This document shows positions 26,879-37,029 of a stretch of 64,000 nt of DNA, one piece after another. Location of the stretch: positions 1,984,001 through 2,048,000 of the forward strand of contig NZ_CP150276.1 of assembly GCF_037977235.1 (NCBI RefSeq). The letters run 5' to 3'. The translations under genes were made by a program, and so were the position numbers. This stretch comes from Paenibacillus sp. FSL K6-0276 (GTDB taxonomy: Bacteria; Bacillota; Bacilli; Paenibacillales; Paenibacillaceae). Every line of letters starts with the position of its first letter. Within the stretch, counting starts at the first letter, position 1. The notes under the pieces are model-generated. The model did no database searches. It saw only the letters and a list, made by a program, of their open reading frames with translations, and had not been told where the DNA came from.

Positions 26879-29800
26879 TTGAAACCCACAGGTAAAGCAA
26901 TAATTTCCCTTATACTTACAGCTGAGATGCTATTAGGCTCCGCTTGGATGGCAGGTCCAGCAGTGGCAGCATCCGTTCAATCGGGTACACCTTATACTGC
27001 AGACGGTAAATACGATGTTAGCATTCCTCATATTGTTGTTAATCAAGTGTATGGTGGGGGGAATACTGCCGATGCGTCAGGTGGATATTTCTCGAAAGGT
27101 TACATTGAGTTATATAACCCGATGGATTCAGATGTGAGTCTAGCGGGTTGGTCTGTACAATATTCGGATCCTAAGCTCGCTGGACAATGGAGCAAGCTGG
27201 ATTTGAACGGAACAATTAAGGCTCATTCCTCTTATCTCATTACTGATGATGCGAGTAACAAGGATCACAAAAACGATATCAGTAACAAAGGCGATCAGTC
27301 TTGGCCGGGGATGTATTTTAATAACAAAGGCATGAAGGTTGTTCTGCTAAGTAGTACAGACTTGTTGCAGGTTGTGAATCCATTTCAAACGAAACCAAGC
27401 AGTTACGTGGACATGATTGATGCAGCGGCCAATGATAATAATGCGACGATTGACGGCTATGAAGTGGATTACCCAACGGGTAAAACGGAAGGTACCTCCA
27501 AGCAAAAATCAGTCCGTCGCGTTTATTTTGTGGATACAGATAACAATAAAGCAGATTTCAAACAAATTAGCTTTGATACTCTGGATGCTTCTTCCCTGGC
27601 ATTGTTTAAACCTCATAACAGTGCGGATGGACAATGGAGTTTGAAAGTGCCTGATTTAGGCATCGCTACAAAGAATCTTTCAGAAGCAAAAGTCGGATCG
27701 CCTTATTCGGTAACATTATCCGTTTATGGGGGAGTACAGCCGTATTCTTTTGAAGCTGTTGGTTTACCAGACGGATTATCACTGGATGCAGCATCTGGGA
27801 ATATTAGTGGAACACCGACGAAAGTAGGAGCGGCCACCGTCAGCATCGCCGTGTATGACAGCTCATCGCCTCGAATGAAGGCGGAAGCTGTACTTTCATT
27901 GAAGGTAGCTGAAGCTGCAGGTCCAGTAACTCCGGATCTGCTCAGCGTAACTAAGATCGGCGGTTATTCTGTAGGAGTGACCAATAAAGATGGCGGCGTG
28001 GCGGAGATCGTGAAGTTTAATCGCGATAACGGCAAATTCTATCTCGTTAATGGTTCATCTCACCCTGCAACAGTCGATATTGTGAATCTCAAGAACTCTT
28101 CCAATCCGCAAAAAGAATATAGTATTAACGTAGAACAGCTATCTGAAGTGGATGGATTTACATACGGTGACCTAACGAGTGTAGATATCAACACAGCTAC
28201 TAAACGGATCGCTGTAGCCATTCAAGAAGAAAACGCCATGAAGAATGGTAAAGTTCTTGTTCTTGACTATGAAGGGGAATTGCTAGCTTCTTATGAATCG
28301 GGAGTTCAACCGGACATGGTGAAGTATACCGATGATGGCCGTTACATTTTGACAGCGGACGAAGCGGAACCACGCACTGCAGCAGGTGATCCTGAAGGTA
28401 GTGTAACGATCATTGATACGTACAAGAACACTTCGATTCAGGTGAAGTTCGATAACCCCGATGTGATTTTCGATAATGTGCATATTCGCGGGACGGCTGA
28501 TCCGGTTACGAAACAGATTACAGGTGAAGGGGATAAGAAGGATGCAGTACGTGATCTGGAGCCAGAGTTCGTTGTACTTTCTGAGGACCAGACCATTGCT
28601 TATGTAGCCCTTCAAGAGAACAATGCCATCGCCGCAATCGATATTGCCTCCAAGAAGGTTCTATGGGTCAAAGGATTAGGCTTCAAGGATTTGAACCTTC
28701 CTAACAATGCTCTGGACTTGGTAAAAGATAATAAAGTGAGTTTGGAGAATGTTCCATTCTTCGGTACGTATATGCCTGATGGTATAGATCAGTACACGGT
28801 TGGTGGAAAGACTTATTTGTTCACAGCCAACGAAGGTGACGCAACCGAATGGGATAGTAAAGTGAGCGTGAGTACGGTCAAAAAAATGAAGGGCTCTTTA
28901 AATCCAGACTCAAAAGCGGCAGAGTTTCTGAATAAAAATAAAGATAAGTATGATAGTGTGGAAGTCATGTCTGATATGGGTAATGATGGGATTTACTTGT
29001 ACGGTGGCCGTTCATTTTCCATATGGGAAGCAGATTCAATGAACCAGGTTTACGATAGCGGAAGCGATTTTGAAAAGATTACCGGAGAACGTCTGCCGGA
29101 CTATTTCAATGCAAGCAACAGTAACACGACCATGGATAACCGTAGTACGAAAAAAGGACCAGAACCTGAGTACGTCAAGGTGGGTAAGGTTGGGCAAAAA
29201 GCGCTTGCCTTTATTGGTCTTGAGCGGATCGGTGGTCTGATGACTTATGATGTGACGAATCCAGAGAAACCGAATTTTGTGAACTATATCAATACTCGAG
29301 AATTCACGCCTGCGAACAACATCGAAACTGACACTGGCCCTGAAGGTATCGAATTTATTCCAGCAACGTCAAGCCCGACAGGATTGCCATTAGTGCTCGT
29401 AGCGAATGAGGTTGGCGGTACAGTAGGCATCTATCAGTTGAATGTAACGAAGATTTCACTGAACCAGACTTCGCTGTCATTGAAGGTGGGTGAAGCTTCA
29501 GCAACGCTTGAGGCCAATGTTGTTCCTGCTGTTGGTGGATCGAATGCTGTAACTTGGAGTTCCTCGAATCCAAGTGTAGCTTCCGTTGATAACAACGGTA
29601 AGGTAACTCCTTTGGCAAAAGGAACGGCGGTTATCTCTGCATACAGCGCAGATGGTTATGGTATAGCTGAATCGACGGTAACGGTAGCTGCGGCTGATCT
29701 GGTCACTACAAATCCGGGGCCAGGTACCACGGTAACCGTTAAAGATCCAGTTAAAGAGGCGGCTACACCAGCTGTAACCACAGAAGGTAATAAGATTATC

Positions 29801-30970
29801 GTAGAGGTTAAGGCTTCAGCGGATGCAGAAGGTAAGTTAGTAGCCTCCGTCACTTCGGATATGGTTACAGAGGCACTTAAGTCTCTGGCGAATAATGCAA
29901 ACGGTCAGTTGGTGTTCCGCTCTAACGTAGATGCAACTGCGGGTGGAATTGCACTTAACTTCCCATCGAATGTTTTTGCGGCACTTGCAGGTAGTACTGC
30001 AAAGTCAGTTGTATTTGAAGCAGGAGCCGGTACGATAACGTTGGATCGTAATGCACTCTCAGCTGTGAACACAGTAGCAAAGGGTGAGGACATTAAACTG
30101 TCCATTAGTAGTGCAGACACTGATGGGAAAGGCAAAGCCCGGGCTGTGATTGGCACTCGTCCAGTCTTAAGTCTAGGGATTTTTGCAGGAAGCCTGCCTA
30201 TTTCTAACCTAGGTGCTGGTTTTGCGACAATAACAGTACCGTATACACTAGGAGCAAATGAGGATGCTAACGCAGTCGTAGCTTATGATTTGACGAATGC
30301 AGGTCAAGTGGTTGTACTGGGAGGTAGCAGCTATAACGCAGCAACGGGACAACTGATTTTCCGAACTTCACAATTCTCCACGTATGCAGTAGGGTACAAC
30401 AAAGTGAGCTTCACTGATATTGGAAGCAGCTTTGCTAAGGATTCTATTACTTATTTGGCCGCTCGTGATGTAATTACTGGCATCGGTGAAGGTAAATTTG
30501 GATCTAAGAGTCAACTAACCAGAGCAGATGTTACCTTGCTTCTAGCTCGTTTGGCGGGTGCTGAACTGAGCGCAGAAGGAACAGGAAACTTCACAGATGT
30601 TAAGGCTGACGATTATTATGCGGCAGCGGTAGCGTGGGCTAATCGCAAGGGAATTGTTACCGGAGTGAGTGAAGGACTGTTCGATCCTCAGGCAAATGTA
30701 ACTCGTGAGCAGCTATCTGTCATGATGGTGCGCTTGGCGAAAGTTATGAACTGGACATTGCCTGTAAATGCCAACAGTTCAGCTTTTGCGGATCAGAACT
30801 CGATAAGCTCTTATGCTCTTGAATCAGCCACAGCTGCTCAACAGGCAGGAATTATTTCAGGAAAGCCTGTTGCAGGAAGTTCGGCGCTAAATTTTGCTCC
30901 AAAAGATAAAGCGACCCGAGAAGAAATAGCTCAAATGTTAGCGAAGCTGTTAAAGCTGAGTCAATCCTAA
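26879..30970 (+). CDS. Large SLH-anchored surface protein (lamin-tail, Ig-like and choice-of-anchor-I domains)
   Basis: The protein is about 1,363 residues, counted from TTG 26879, which lies 11 bases after AGGAG; GTG 26867 overlaps the site and is less likely. In order: a signal peptide to about residue 30; a lamin-tail-like domain (about 45-210, 'VVNQVYGG...GYIELYNPMDSDVSLAGWSVQY'); a putative Ig domain (about 265-345, 'GLPDGLSLDAASGNISGTP'); a long choice-of-anchor-I propeller (about 355-850); a Big_2 domain (about 855-940); a linker region; and three SLH repeats (about 1180-1363) for binding secondary cell-wall polymer. Choice-of-anchor-I domains resemble alkaline-phosphatase-like propellers. 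The ligand is unknown. The protein sits on the cell surface. A terminator follows. Confidence 0.88.
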   Translation: MKPTGKAIISLILTAEMLLGSAWMAGPAVAASVQSGTPYTADGKYDVSIPHIVVNQVYGGGNTADASGGYFSKGYIELYNPMDSDVSLAGWSVQYSDPKLAGQWSKLDLNGTIKAHSSYLITDDASNKDHKNDISNKGDQSWPGMYFNNKGMKVVLLSSTDLLQVVNPFQTKPSSYVDMIDAAANDNNATIDGYEVDYPTGKTEGTSKQKSVRRVYFVDTDNNKADFKQISFDTLDASSLALFKPHNSADGQWSLKVPDLGIATKNLSEAKVGSPYSVTLSVYGGVQPYSFEAVGLPDGLSLDAASGNISGTPTKVGAATVSIAVYDSSSPRMKAEAVLSLKVAEAAGPVTPDLLSVTKIGGYSVGVTNKDGGVAEIVKFNRDNGKFYLVNGSSHPATVDIVNLKNSSNPQKEYSINVEQLSEVDGFTYGDLTSVDINTATKRIAVAIQEENAMKNGKVLVLDYEGELLASYESGVQPDMVKYTDDGRYILTADEAEPRTAAGDPEGSVTIIDTYKNTSIQVKFDNPDVIFDNVHIRGTADPVTKQITGEGDKKDAVRDLEPEFVVLSEDQTIAYVALQENNAIAAIDIASKKVLWVKGLGFKDLNLPNNALDLVKDNKVSLENVPFFGTYMPDGIDQYTVGGKTYLFTANEGDATEWDSKVSVSTVKKMKGSLNPDSKAAEFLNKNKDKYDSVEVMSDMGNDGIYLYGGRSFSIWEADSMNQVYDSGSDFEKITGERLPDYFNASNSNTTMDNRSTKKGPEPEYVKVGKVGQKALAFIGLERIGGLMTYDVTNPEKPNFVNYINTREFTPANNIETDTGPEGIEFIPATSSPTGLPLVLVANEVGGTVGIYQLNVTKISLNQTSLSLKVGEASATLEANVVPAVGGSNAVTWSSSNPSVASVDNNGKVTPLAKGTAVISAYSADGYGIAESTVTVAAADLVTTNPGPGTTVTVKDPVKEAATPAVTTEGNKIIVEVKASADAEGKLVASVTSDMVTEALKSLANNANGQLVFRSNVDATAGGIALNFPSNVFAALAGSTAKSVVFEAGAGTITLDRNALSAVNTVAKGEDIKLSISSADTDGKGKARAVIGTRPVLSLGIFAGSLPISNLGAGFATITVPYTLGANEDANAVVAYDLTNAGQVVVLGGSSYNAATGQLIFRTSQFSTYAVGYNKVSFTDIGSSFAKDSITYLAARDVITGIGEGKFGSKSQLTRADVTLLLARLAGAELSAEGTGNFTDVKADDYYAAAVAWANRKGIVTGVSEGLFDPQANVTREQLSVMMVRLAKVMNWTLPVNANSSAFADQNSISSYALESATAAQQAGIISGKPVAGSSALNFAPKDKATREEIAQMLAKLLKLSQS

Positions 30971-30999
30971 GCTATCATCAGATATCTTGATGACAATAG

Positions 31000-31044
31000 A
31001 AACGCTCTCCAATGCCATGATGGGCAAAGGAGAGCGTTTTGTTC
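31000..31044 (+). terminator. Rho-independent terminator of the SLH protein gene
   Basis: AAACGCTCTCC (31000-31010) pairs perfectly with GGAGAGCGTTT (31029-31039), with T after it. It also lies at the 3' end of the convergent MerR gene and may serve both. Confidence 0.9.
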
Positions 31045-31979
31045 TATGCTTTCTTTTTTACAGGTTCGAGCAGATTTAACACATACTGATTTCCACTACC
31101 TTTGGGGCTATCGTTACGGATATGCTCCTCAAGACATAATCTTGAATCGTGGTCAGCTTGATAATCAAAGTTATTGTCTAAAAAACTCATCAGTGCTTGC
31201 CATGAGCCGTAGATATCATCACTGCTTTCCGTCATCGCATAGAGACCGCCATCGAACCGCATCTCTTTAAGGTGGCTTGGTATTTCTACATTTTCAGGAA
31301 TGGAGGCACAGAATCCATAGCCATAAGGGTTATTTTCACCACTAGGATGCGGATTCGTATTCCCACCAAATAGACGTGCTGTTCCCAAAAGATGGCTAGC
31401 TTCCAACCATTCCGTGACTGGAATCATTGCTTCATCCTCTGGAGATGTACTGACTGCAATATTATAGGCAAATCTCATAGGTGGAAGTGTAATGAATCTT
31501 ACATGGATAGGTGGAGAGTGTTTAATCGTTGTCATAGATAGAACCTCCTCATTCTCATTGATATCATCCAATGTATTGCATGACTCTTCGTTCAACGTTA
31601 ATAACAAATGGTTAGTTATGGGTTCCTCAATACGTGCGGATATTAATTGTAAAAAGAAGCGGATTTCGCGTTCCTTTTGTGTAAGTTCGGATTTCTCATT
31701 ATGAATTGAAGCGGATTGCTGAAGAAGTGTTTCATATAAGGACTGAACGGACATGTTCTGTAGGACGGTTCCGATATCCTTAATACTAATATCCAGCTTT
31801 CTTAATAATGCGGTGATTCGAATGGCGAGGATTGCGTGCTCATCATAAATTCGCCAACCCGAGCTAGCCTCTCGGTGACTTTCAAACAATCCTTGTGCTT
31901 CCCAGTGACGCAACGTTCGACTCGTCAGCCCTATTTGCGTAGAAAGCTTATCAATGGTCACAAATCCACTCATAGACAA
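31044..31979 (-). CDS. MerR-family regulator with C-terminal effector domain
   Basis: This 311-residue protein has an N-terminal MerR winged helix ('VTIDKLSTQIGLTSRTLRHWEAQGLFESHREASSGWRIYDEHAILAIRITALLRKLDISIKDI'), a coiled coil of about 40 residues, and a C-terminal GyrI-like effector-binding domain ('VRFITLPPMRFAYNIAVSTSPEDEAM...YGYGFCASIP'). This is the architecture of multidrug-sensing regulators such as BmrR or Mta. No transporter sits nearby, so the target is unclear. A symmetric ACGTTACGT site lies upstream. Confidence 0.85.
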   Translation of the reverse strand: MSMSGFVTIDKLSTQIGLTSRTLRHWEAQGLFESHREASSGWRIYDEHAILAIRITALLRKLDISIKDIGTVLQNMSVQSLYETLLQQSASIHNEKSELTQKEREIRFFLQLISARIEEPITNHLLLTLNEESCNTLDDINENEEVLSMTTIKHSPPIHVRFITLPPMRFAYNIAVSTSPEDEAMIPVTEWLEASHLLGTARLFGGNTNPHPSGENNPYGYGFCASIPENVEIPSHLKEMRFDGGLYAMTESSDDIYGSWQALMSFLDNNFDYQADHDSRLCLEEHIRNDSPKGSGNQYVLNLLEPVKKKA

Positions 31980-32027
31980 CTCCCGTTCTATAGATTGATA
32001 AGGCGCCCTATGAGAAGTATTTTAGCA

Positions 32028-32043
32028 CTTAACGTTACGTCAA
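32028..32043. promoter_or_regulatory. Putative MerR operator
   Basis: CTTAACGTTACGTCAA is symmetric around its centre apart from one mismatched pair and lies about 50 bases before the MerR gene. Sites of this shape are common at MerR-controlled promoters, but the promoter spacing could not be settled. Confidence 0.4.
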
Positions 32044-32190
32044 TTGCAAGGACTTAATTGTGTCTGTATGTTCGATATAATTTACATTTCTCATACAAAA
32101 CTGTGCCCGGTATTTAATGTACAGCTTCTACAATTTAGATATTAGTAAAAAGTACCTATTGCCATATGAGGCTTTATACGGAGGATGATA

Positions 32191-34002
32191 ATGTTGAAGG
32201 CTAGGTCTATGCATCTATCAATGAAGTGGAAGTTGATCTTGAGTTTTTCTGCCGTAGTACTATTCTTTCTAGGAGTAGCGCTATACCAAAACTATAAAAT
32301 CAATCAAGTAGAAGTCTCTATGGAAACGCAAAAAATGGAGATGGAAAAAAGAATTATAGTATCTACAATTACTCAACTGCTTCAAGAAATGAACGGTGTG
32401 GAGACCTCTCTAGCGGGTTCTAGCGATTTAGAGTTTACTCAACCATTTAAGGACAAACAGACAAAGTTAATGGAAGAATTGGGCAAAGTAAAGTTTGAGG
32501 CAGAATCGCCTGCGTCTAAGGCGTTAGAACAGTTACATAATCAAGTTGGAGGATATACAGGCTATTTTGACGGATTAGTGAATATCATAAAGGACGAGCA
32601 GCTTGATCCCATGGCCGTTCTGGAACGAATAGATGAATTACATACGAAGGCAATGGCTATGAATAAAGCTATGCTGGAGACCAATGAGAAACTATATACA
32701 GCAGCAGCAGAGAACGCAGAGAAGGCCCAAGATTATTCTTTTGATTTATTAAATTTGACAAGTTCTATGGGTGCTTATGCAGCAATACTAGTATTCATTT
32801 TCACGCTTGTTATTGCTGTTATGCTTATACGTTCCTTCCTGAACCCTATAAATAAGCTGCAAGTAGCTCTACGTAAAATTGCTGAGGGAGATTTGCGGCA
32901 GCAGATTAATTCGCCATATAACGACGAGCTAGGAAGTCTGAGTCATCATTTTGACCATATGGTGTTGCGGGTACGAGAGATGCTTCAGCAGACCCAATCT
33001 GTAGCTTCTTCGCTCGCGACTTATTCGCACTCTTTTCAACAATCTTCATCGATTACCGCTCATACGAATCAAGAAATTGTAAGCACAATACAGGAAATCT
33101 CTGTAGGCGCTGAGCAGCAAGCTGGACAATCTGAGCAGAGCGCAAGCTTGATTCAGGAATTGGAACGGGAAGTTCATGAAATTACGGAATATACCGAGGT
33201 TATGCTATCGACAAGTCAAACGGCTAATCACAATACTCGAAAAGGTTCCGAATCCGTCATCGCTTTGCGCGAGGTATCAGAGCACTCACGAGAATCCGTG
33301 AATAAGGTTTACCTCGCTTTAACCAAATTGAGCGACCAGTCGAAGGATATCTCCAGAATAACCAAATCAATAACAAACATTTCAAACCAGACCAATATTC
33401 TCTCTCTAAATGCAGCGATTGAAGCGGCACGGGCGGGAGCTTATGGAAAGGGCTTTGCTGTCATAGCAGATGAAGTGAGACAATTATCTGATCAGACCAA
33501 AGAGTCCTCCGTACATATCAGTCAGATTATTAATGAGCTGCAAGCCGGGATGGATGAATTCCAGCAATATATGCTGGAGACAAAAGGAAACCTTGAAGAG
33601 CAGGATCAAAAAGTGGCTGAAACGTTGTCATCTTTTGAAGCGATCGACCAGTCGATTGTTGAGATTAGTAAGCAGATTGGGCAAATCCATGACAAGGTAG
33701 ATATAACACAGATTATGAATCGTAGACTCGCAGAGTCCGTTCACAACGTGGCGGCCATTGCTGAGGAAACTGCGGCAGGGGTTCAGGAAGTGAATGCCTC
33801 TAGCGTGCAACAGGACAACGCGATCCGCGACATTGCCCGCCAAGCTGTTGAGATTAATGAGATTTCGCAAAAATTATTCAAGGAAATCAACGTCTTCAAG
33901 ATTAATTCGGATATCGTAGACGAGATTATCGCTGGAGATGACAGTGTCTCACCTGACGATGAAACGCCTGAGGAGCGGACTTATTTGACAATCTCTGCAT
34001 AG
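32191..34002 (+). CDS. Methyl-accepting chemotaxis protein
   Basis: The protein is about 603 residues. A membrane segment near 12-32, a helical extracellular sensor of about 160 residues (four-helix-bundle type) and a second membrane segment near 195-217 are followed by a HAMP domain and the cytoplasmic signalling region. The hairpin tip '[39 protein letters not shown]' is essentially invariant in this family and contacts CheA/CheW. It should detect an external ligand and control flagellar rotation; ligand unknown. GGAGG at 32180 favours ATG 32191 over 32185. A terminator follows at 34064. Confidence 0.95.
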   Translation: MLKARSMHLSMKWKLILSFSAVVLFFLGVALYQNYKINQVEVSMETQKMEMEKRIIVSTITQLLQEMNGVETSLAGSSDLEFTQPFKDKQTKLMEELGKVKFEAESPASKALEQLHNQVGGYTGYFDGLVNIIKDEQLDPMAVLERIDELHTKAMAMNKAMLETNEKLYTAAAENAEKAQDYSFDLLNLTSSMGAYAAILVFIFTLVIAVMLIRSFLNPINKLQVALRKIAEGDLRQQINSPYNDELGSLSHHFDHMVLRVREMLQQTQSVASSLATYSHSFQQSSSITAHTNQEIVSTIQEISVGAEQQAGQSEQSASLIQELEREVHEITEYTEVMLSTSQTANHNTRKGSESVIALREVSEHSRESVNKVYLALTKLSDQSKDISRITKSITNISNQTNILSLNAAIEAARAGAYGKGFAVIADEVRQLSDQTKESSVHISQIINELQAGMDEFQQYMLETKGNLEEQDQKVAETLSSFEAIDQSIVEISKQIGQIHDKVDITQIMNRRLAESVHNVAAIAEETAAGVQEVNASSVQQDNAIRDIARQAVEINEISQKLFKEINVFKINSDIVDEIIAGDDSVSPDDETPEERTYLTISA

Positions 34003-34063
34003 GAAGAGGTTTGATTGCCTGCTCGCACATAGGGAGCAACTTGATTTACTAATTTTGTAACGT

Positions 34064-34105
34064 AAAAAGGTAGCTTAGAGGGGGATCCTTCTAACTACCT
34101 TTTTT
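34064..34105 (+). terminator. Rho-independent terminator of the chemoreceptor gene
   Basis: AAAAAGGTAG pairs with CTACCTTTTT around an inner stem and ends in a T run. Confidence 0.88.
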
Positions 34106-34112
34106 GAGCGAT

Positions 34113-34298
34113 AAGTGTATTTAATGCAGCTATTAAAGGATGTGTTATCCTCTATGAGTGTTTAGTTGTACTTAGTGCAGTTATTTCTACGAGAAATGGC
34201 TGTTAGTGGTGTTTAGCTAGTTTTTAATTGCACTGAATACAACTAAAGTCGAACATAAGCTTGGCTGGCCTGATTTAGTTGTATAGAGTGCAGTTATC
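34113..34298. repeat. Four copies of a 23-26 bp repeat, one inverted
   Basis: Copies lie at 34113-34136, 34161-34186, 34225-34247 (inverted) and 34274-34298, with consensus TTTAGTTGTAnnnAGTGCAGTTAT. Copies 2 and 4 agree best; copies 1 and 3 are more diverged. Each is separated by 24-38 bases of unrelated sequence. No gene is present. Origin and role are unknown; decayed operators, a dispersed repeat family or recombination debris are possible. Confidence 0.7.
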
Positions 34299-34325
34299 TA
34301 AATATTCTCTGAGGTTTTGTACAAT

Positions 34326-34375
34326 AAAAAAGCTGCCTCCTTCGTAGAAGAAATCTACTTAGAGGTAGCTTTTTT
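34326..34375. terminator. Hairpin terminator before the convergent epimerase gene
   Basis: AAAAAAGCTGCCTC pairs with GAGGTAGCTTTTTT (one mismatch). With A on one side and T on the other it can act in both directions. Confidence 0.82.
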
Positions 34376-34418
34376 GTCGCATAGTTGAATGAGGAAGGAT
34401 GAAGGATGAAGGCGCGTG

Positions 34419-35309
34419 TTATTCCTCGTATGTTTTGTTCAGAAAGCTGACTAGCTCTGGGAGCCAGTTATTTAGATTGAGAAACTTGTACCCCGCCGAC
34501 TGGGCTTTGGTTGTATCCATAAACCAGGATTGTTCAATTCCGAATGGTGACATATGCTCGTCTGCGGTTTGGTTCTGGATGATGGCTTGCTTCTCTGTTT
34601 CTTCTTCAATGATTGTGAGAATATCCTTAATTCTAACCGTACCGTCTGAGCAAGCGTTGAACGGTCCTGCCATAGTAGAGCTACAACCGAGCCAATATAG
34701 GAAATCAGCAGCCTCATCCGAACGGATAAAGGAGATATGTGCTTCGGGATTCGGTATACCAATAGGCAACTCATTACGGATATGCTCAATATGAAAATGA
34801 AGTCTTCGCGTATAATCATCTATTCCCAGCACAATTGGAAAGCGAACCGCGGCAACTGGGAAGCTAGCCTGCTGCATGAAGACGGCTTCCGCCAGTCTTT
34901 TTCCCTCCTGATAGGTGAAATCATTTCGTCCTCCGTAGCGGATAGGGTAAGTTTCAGGATCGAAAATCTCCTCAGTCAGCGCTTCTTCGCTGAAATCATA
35001 CACGGATAGACTTGAGGTGAGGATATACCGTTTTGTTTTACCATCAAAAATCCGTCGTGCCTGATCCGCTTCATCCGGTGAATAACAAATATTATCGAAC
35101 ACGACATCCCATAGTGTATCTCCTACTGCCTGAGCGAGCTCGTTCGGTTGGAAACGGTCCGCATGGATACGGTGAACGCGATCTCCAAAGGAATCGCTAG
35201 TTTCCCCGCGCGTCAGTATCGTTACGTCGTTTGCGGAATCCTGTAGCAATCGTTCAACTAATCTTTTTCCAAAAAAGCGCGTGCCGCCTATGATAAGAAT
35301 CTTCCTCAT
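34419..35309 (-). CDS. NAD-dependent epimerase/dehydratase family protein
   Basis: This 296-residue extended short-chain dehydrogenase has the nucleotide-binding 'ILIIGGTRFFGKRLVERLL', the 'TSSLSVYDFSEE' strand and the catalytic 'YQEGKR' (Tyr-x-x-x-Lys). The C-terminal half is the substrate lobe ('NELPIGIPNPEAHISFIRSDEAADFLYWLG'). Relatives act on nucleotide sugars or are RNA-binding CSP41-like proteins; the substrate cannot be told. It stands alone on this strand. Confidence 0.86.
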   Translation of the reverse strand: MRKILIIGGTRFFGKRLVERLLQDSANDVTILTRGETSDSFGDRVHRIHADRFQPNELAQAVGDTLWDVVFDNICYSPDEADQARRIFDGKTKRYILTSSLSVYDFSEEALTEEIFDPETYPIRYGGRNDFTYQEGKRLAEAVFMQQASFPVAAVRFPIVLGIDDYTRRLHFHIEHIRNELPIGIPNPEAHISFIRSDEAADFLYWLGCSSTMAGPFNACSDGTVRIKDILTIIEEETEKQAIIQNQTADEHMSPFGIEQSWFMDTTKAQSAGYKFLNLNNWLPELVSFLNKTYEE

Positions 35310-35490
35310 ATGATGCCACTCCTAACTAATAATAAAGTATGTTAATAAGTCTAATGAATGTAAGCTTCTCTAGCTCATAGCCAAAAACATCACATAAAAT
35401 CACACAAATCGCACTGTTCAAAACTATTATCTGCTCAGTAATAACGTAACCTGATGCATTTTGCTAAGCATACTCCAGCATCACGAAAGT

Positions 35491-36255
35491 CTAAGCCACC
35501 ATCCGCATTCCAGGCTCGGCATAATTCCAGCCTATAGAGTTGAATCCGCCAGATTGGAAACTCTGACCGCTCTGGAAGCTTTGGCTAGACACGGCCATTA
35601 CAACCTCCTGTCTTTCATCCGCGAGGACAAGCTCAATTAACTCAGCAATTTGCCCTTGTTCATACGCAACTGCTAGGTGACTCAACTCAATCTGTAATTC
35701 CGTATCCTGCGGTAAGGAGGGGCCATCGGCTTGAAGAAGCTCATGTCTTACGGCAGGAAGGGCTTGCCGGGCTCGATGCAGAGCAGCTTTGACGGCTCCA
35801 TCAGTGGTGTCGAGAATTTCGGCAGCTTCTATTCCGGAGTGTCCGAATACATCTCGAAGTAGGAACACTGCTTGCTGCAGCGGGGACAAATGCTCTCGCA
35901 AAGCTTGAAAAGCAGCCTCAATCTCAAATGAACCGTACGCTGCTGCATCCTCTGTCCGTGACTGATCCATTTCCAGCACCCGTGACAACGTCGCTTTTCG
36001 TCTCATCATATCTATCCAAGTATTTCTGGCAATCCGCAGGAGCAATGCCTCGGGATTGGGGTGATTCGTTTGATTTATTTGTTCAGAAGTTTTCATATAA
36101 CCCAGTGCTTTGACCCACGTATCTTGAGCCAAATCCTCGGCTTCCCACGGGGATTGTGTCAGTGCAAGGCAATATCGCTTCAGGGCCATTTGCAAAGACT
36201 TGGTATTATTCTCATCCGGTTCATGGCCGGCGCTAAGCTCCTCAAGGTTGATCAC
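35491..36255 (-). CDS. ECF-type RNA polymerase sigma factor
   Basis: The protein is 254 residues. Region 2 is 'YCLALTQSPWEAEDLAQDTWVKALGYM...LLRIARNTWIDMMRRK' and region 4 is 'LSPLQQAVFLLRDVFGHSGIEAAEILDTTDGAVKAALHRARQAL'. About 85 further residues follow and end in the serine/glycine/glutamine-rich repeat 'SFQSGQSFQSGGFNS'. An extra C-terminal domain is typical of ECF41/ECF42-like factors, where it replaces an anti-sigma factor; here it is shorter than the usual SnoaL-like domain. No anti-sigma gene is adjacent. The start is GTG 36255 after AAGGGG. Confidence 0.85.
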   Translation of the reverse strand: MINLEELSAGHEPDENNTKSLQMALKRYCLALTQSPWEAEDLAQDTWVKALGYMKTSEQINQTNHPNPEALLLRIARNTWIDMMRRKATLSRVLEMDQSRTEDAAAYGSFEIEAAFQALREHLSPLQQAVFLLRDVFGHSGIEAAEILDTTDGAVKAALHRARQALPAVRHELLQADGPSLPQDTELQIELSHLAVAYEQGQIAELIELVLADERQEVVMAVSSQSFQSGQSFQSGGFNSIGWNYAEPGMRMVA

Positions 36256-36438
36256 TCTGCATAACCCCTTTTCCGGTAAAGTGATTTCGGTTACTTCTAA
36301 TAATAAACGAATGAGCTCTAAATTAAGATACGCAATAATAAAAATAATATTTTGCCCACCTAACGTATCCTATCCAAAGACTAATCCGTTTACAGGGTAG
36401 ATTTCAAAATAAAATTAACGGATGGAGGTCGCATACGC

Positions 36439-37020
36439 ATGGCGTACATTCCTTATGTCATTGAACAAACGAATCAAGGGGAAAGATCCTACGATATTTA
36501 TTCGCGGCTCTTAAAGGACCGAATTGTGTTTGTTGGGGCGGAGATTGAGGATCAATTGGCGAATAGTGTTGTTGCCCAGCTGTTGTTCTTATCGGCAGAG
36601 GATCCAGATAAAGATATACACATGTATATCAATAGTCCAGGGGGCTCCATAACGGCGGGATTCAGTATTTATGACACGATGCAGCTTATTAAACCGCAGG
36701 TGAACACGATTTGCACAGGTATGGCAGCTTCCTTTGGTTCACTTCTATTGTTAGCTGGGGCTAAGGGTAAACGTTATGCGCTGCCAAACAGTGAGATCAT
36801 GATTCATCAGCCGCATGGTGGAGCGCAGGGTCAGGCCAGTGATATTGCGATTAGAGCCAAACGCATTTTGAAGTTAAGAGAAGTGCTTGTCCAAATTACA
36901 GCGGACCGAACCGGACAGACGGTGGAAAAAGTACTACAAGATATGGATCGAGATTATTTCATGTCAGCCGATGAAGCGGTGGAGTACGGGATTATCGACA
37001 AAGTCATCACAAATCTGTAA
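36439..37020 (+). CDS. clpP: ATP-dependent Clp protease proteolytic subunit
   Basis: This 193-residue serine protease has catalytic S98 ('[11 protein letters not shown]'), H123 ('[13 protein letters not shown]') and D172 ('[15 protein letters not shown]'), and the N-terminal '[28 protein letters not shown]'. It forms the tetradecameric chamber used by ClpX or ClpC. Length and motifs are those of the housekeeping enzyme, but its small partner gene and isolated location suggest a second paralogue. ATG 36439 follows GATGGAGG. The 72-residue gene downstream is 9 bases away. Confidence 0.94.
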   Translation: MAYIPYVIEQTNQGERSYDIYSRLLKDRIVFVGAEIEDQLANSVVAQLLFLSAEDPDKDIHMYINSPGGSITAGFSIYDTMQLIKPQVNTICTGMAASFGSLLLLAGAKGKRYALPNSEIMIHQPHGGAQGQASDIAIRAKRILKLREVLVQITADRTGQTVEKVLQDMDRDYFMSADEAVEYGIIDKVITNL

Positions 37021-37029
37021 GACGAAGGA

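Larger units (their letters stand above)
34003..34418. other. Intergenic region between chemoreceptor and epimerase genes
   Basis: It holds the chemoreceptor terminator, the four-copy repeat and the terminator of the convergent epimerase gene, with no credible open frame. Confidence 0.7.

Noticed and set aside
28283-28615. 110-codon reverse frame inside the SLH protein gene
   Set aside because: It is a shadow of the coding strand and has no promoter or ribosome site.
34113-34298. CRISPR array
   Set aside because: Only four diverged copies with irregular spacing, one inverted, and no cas genes.
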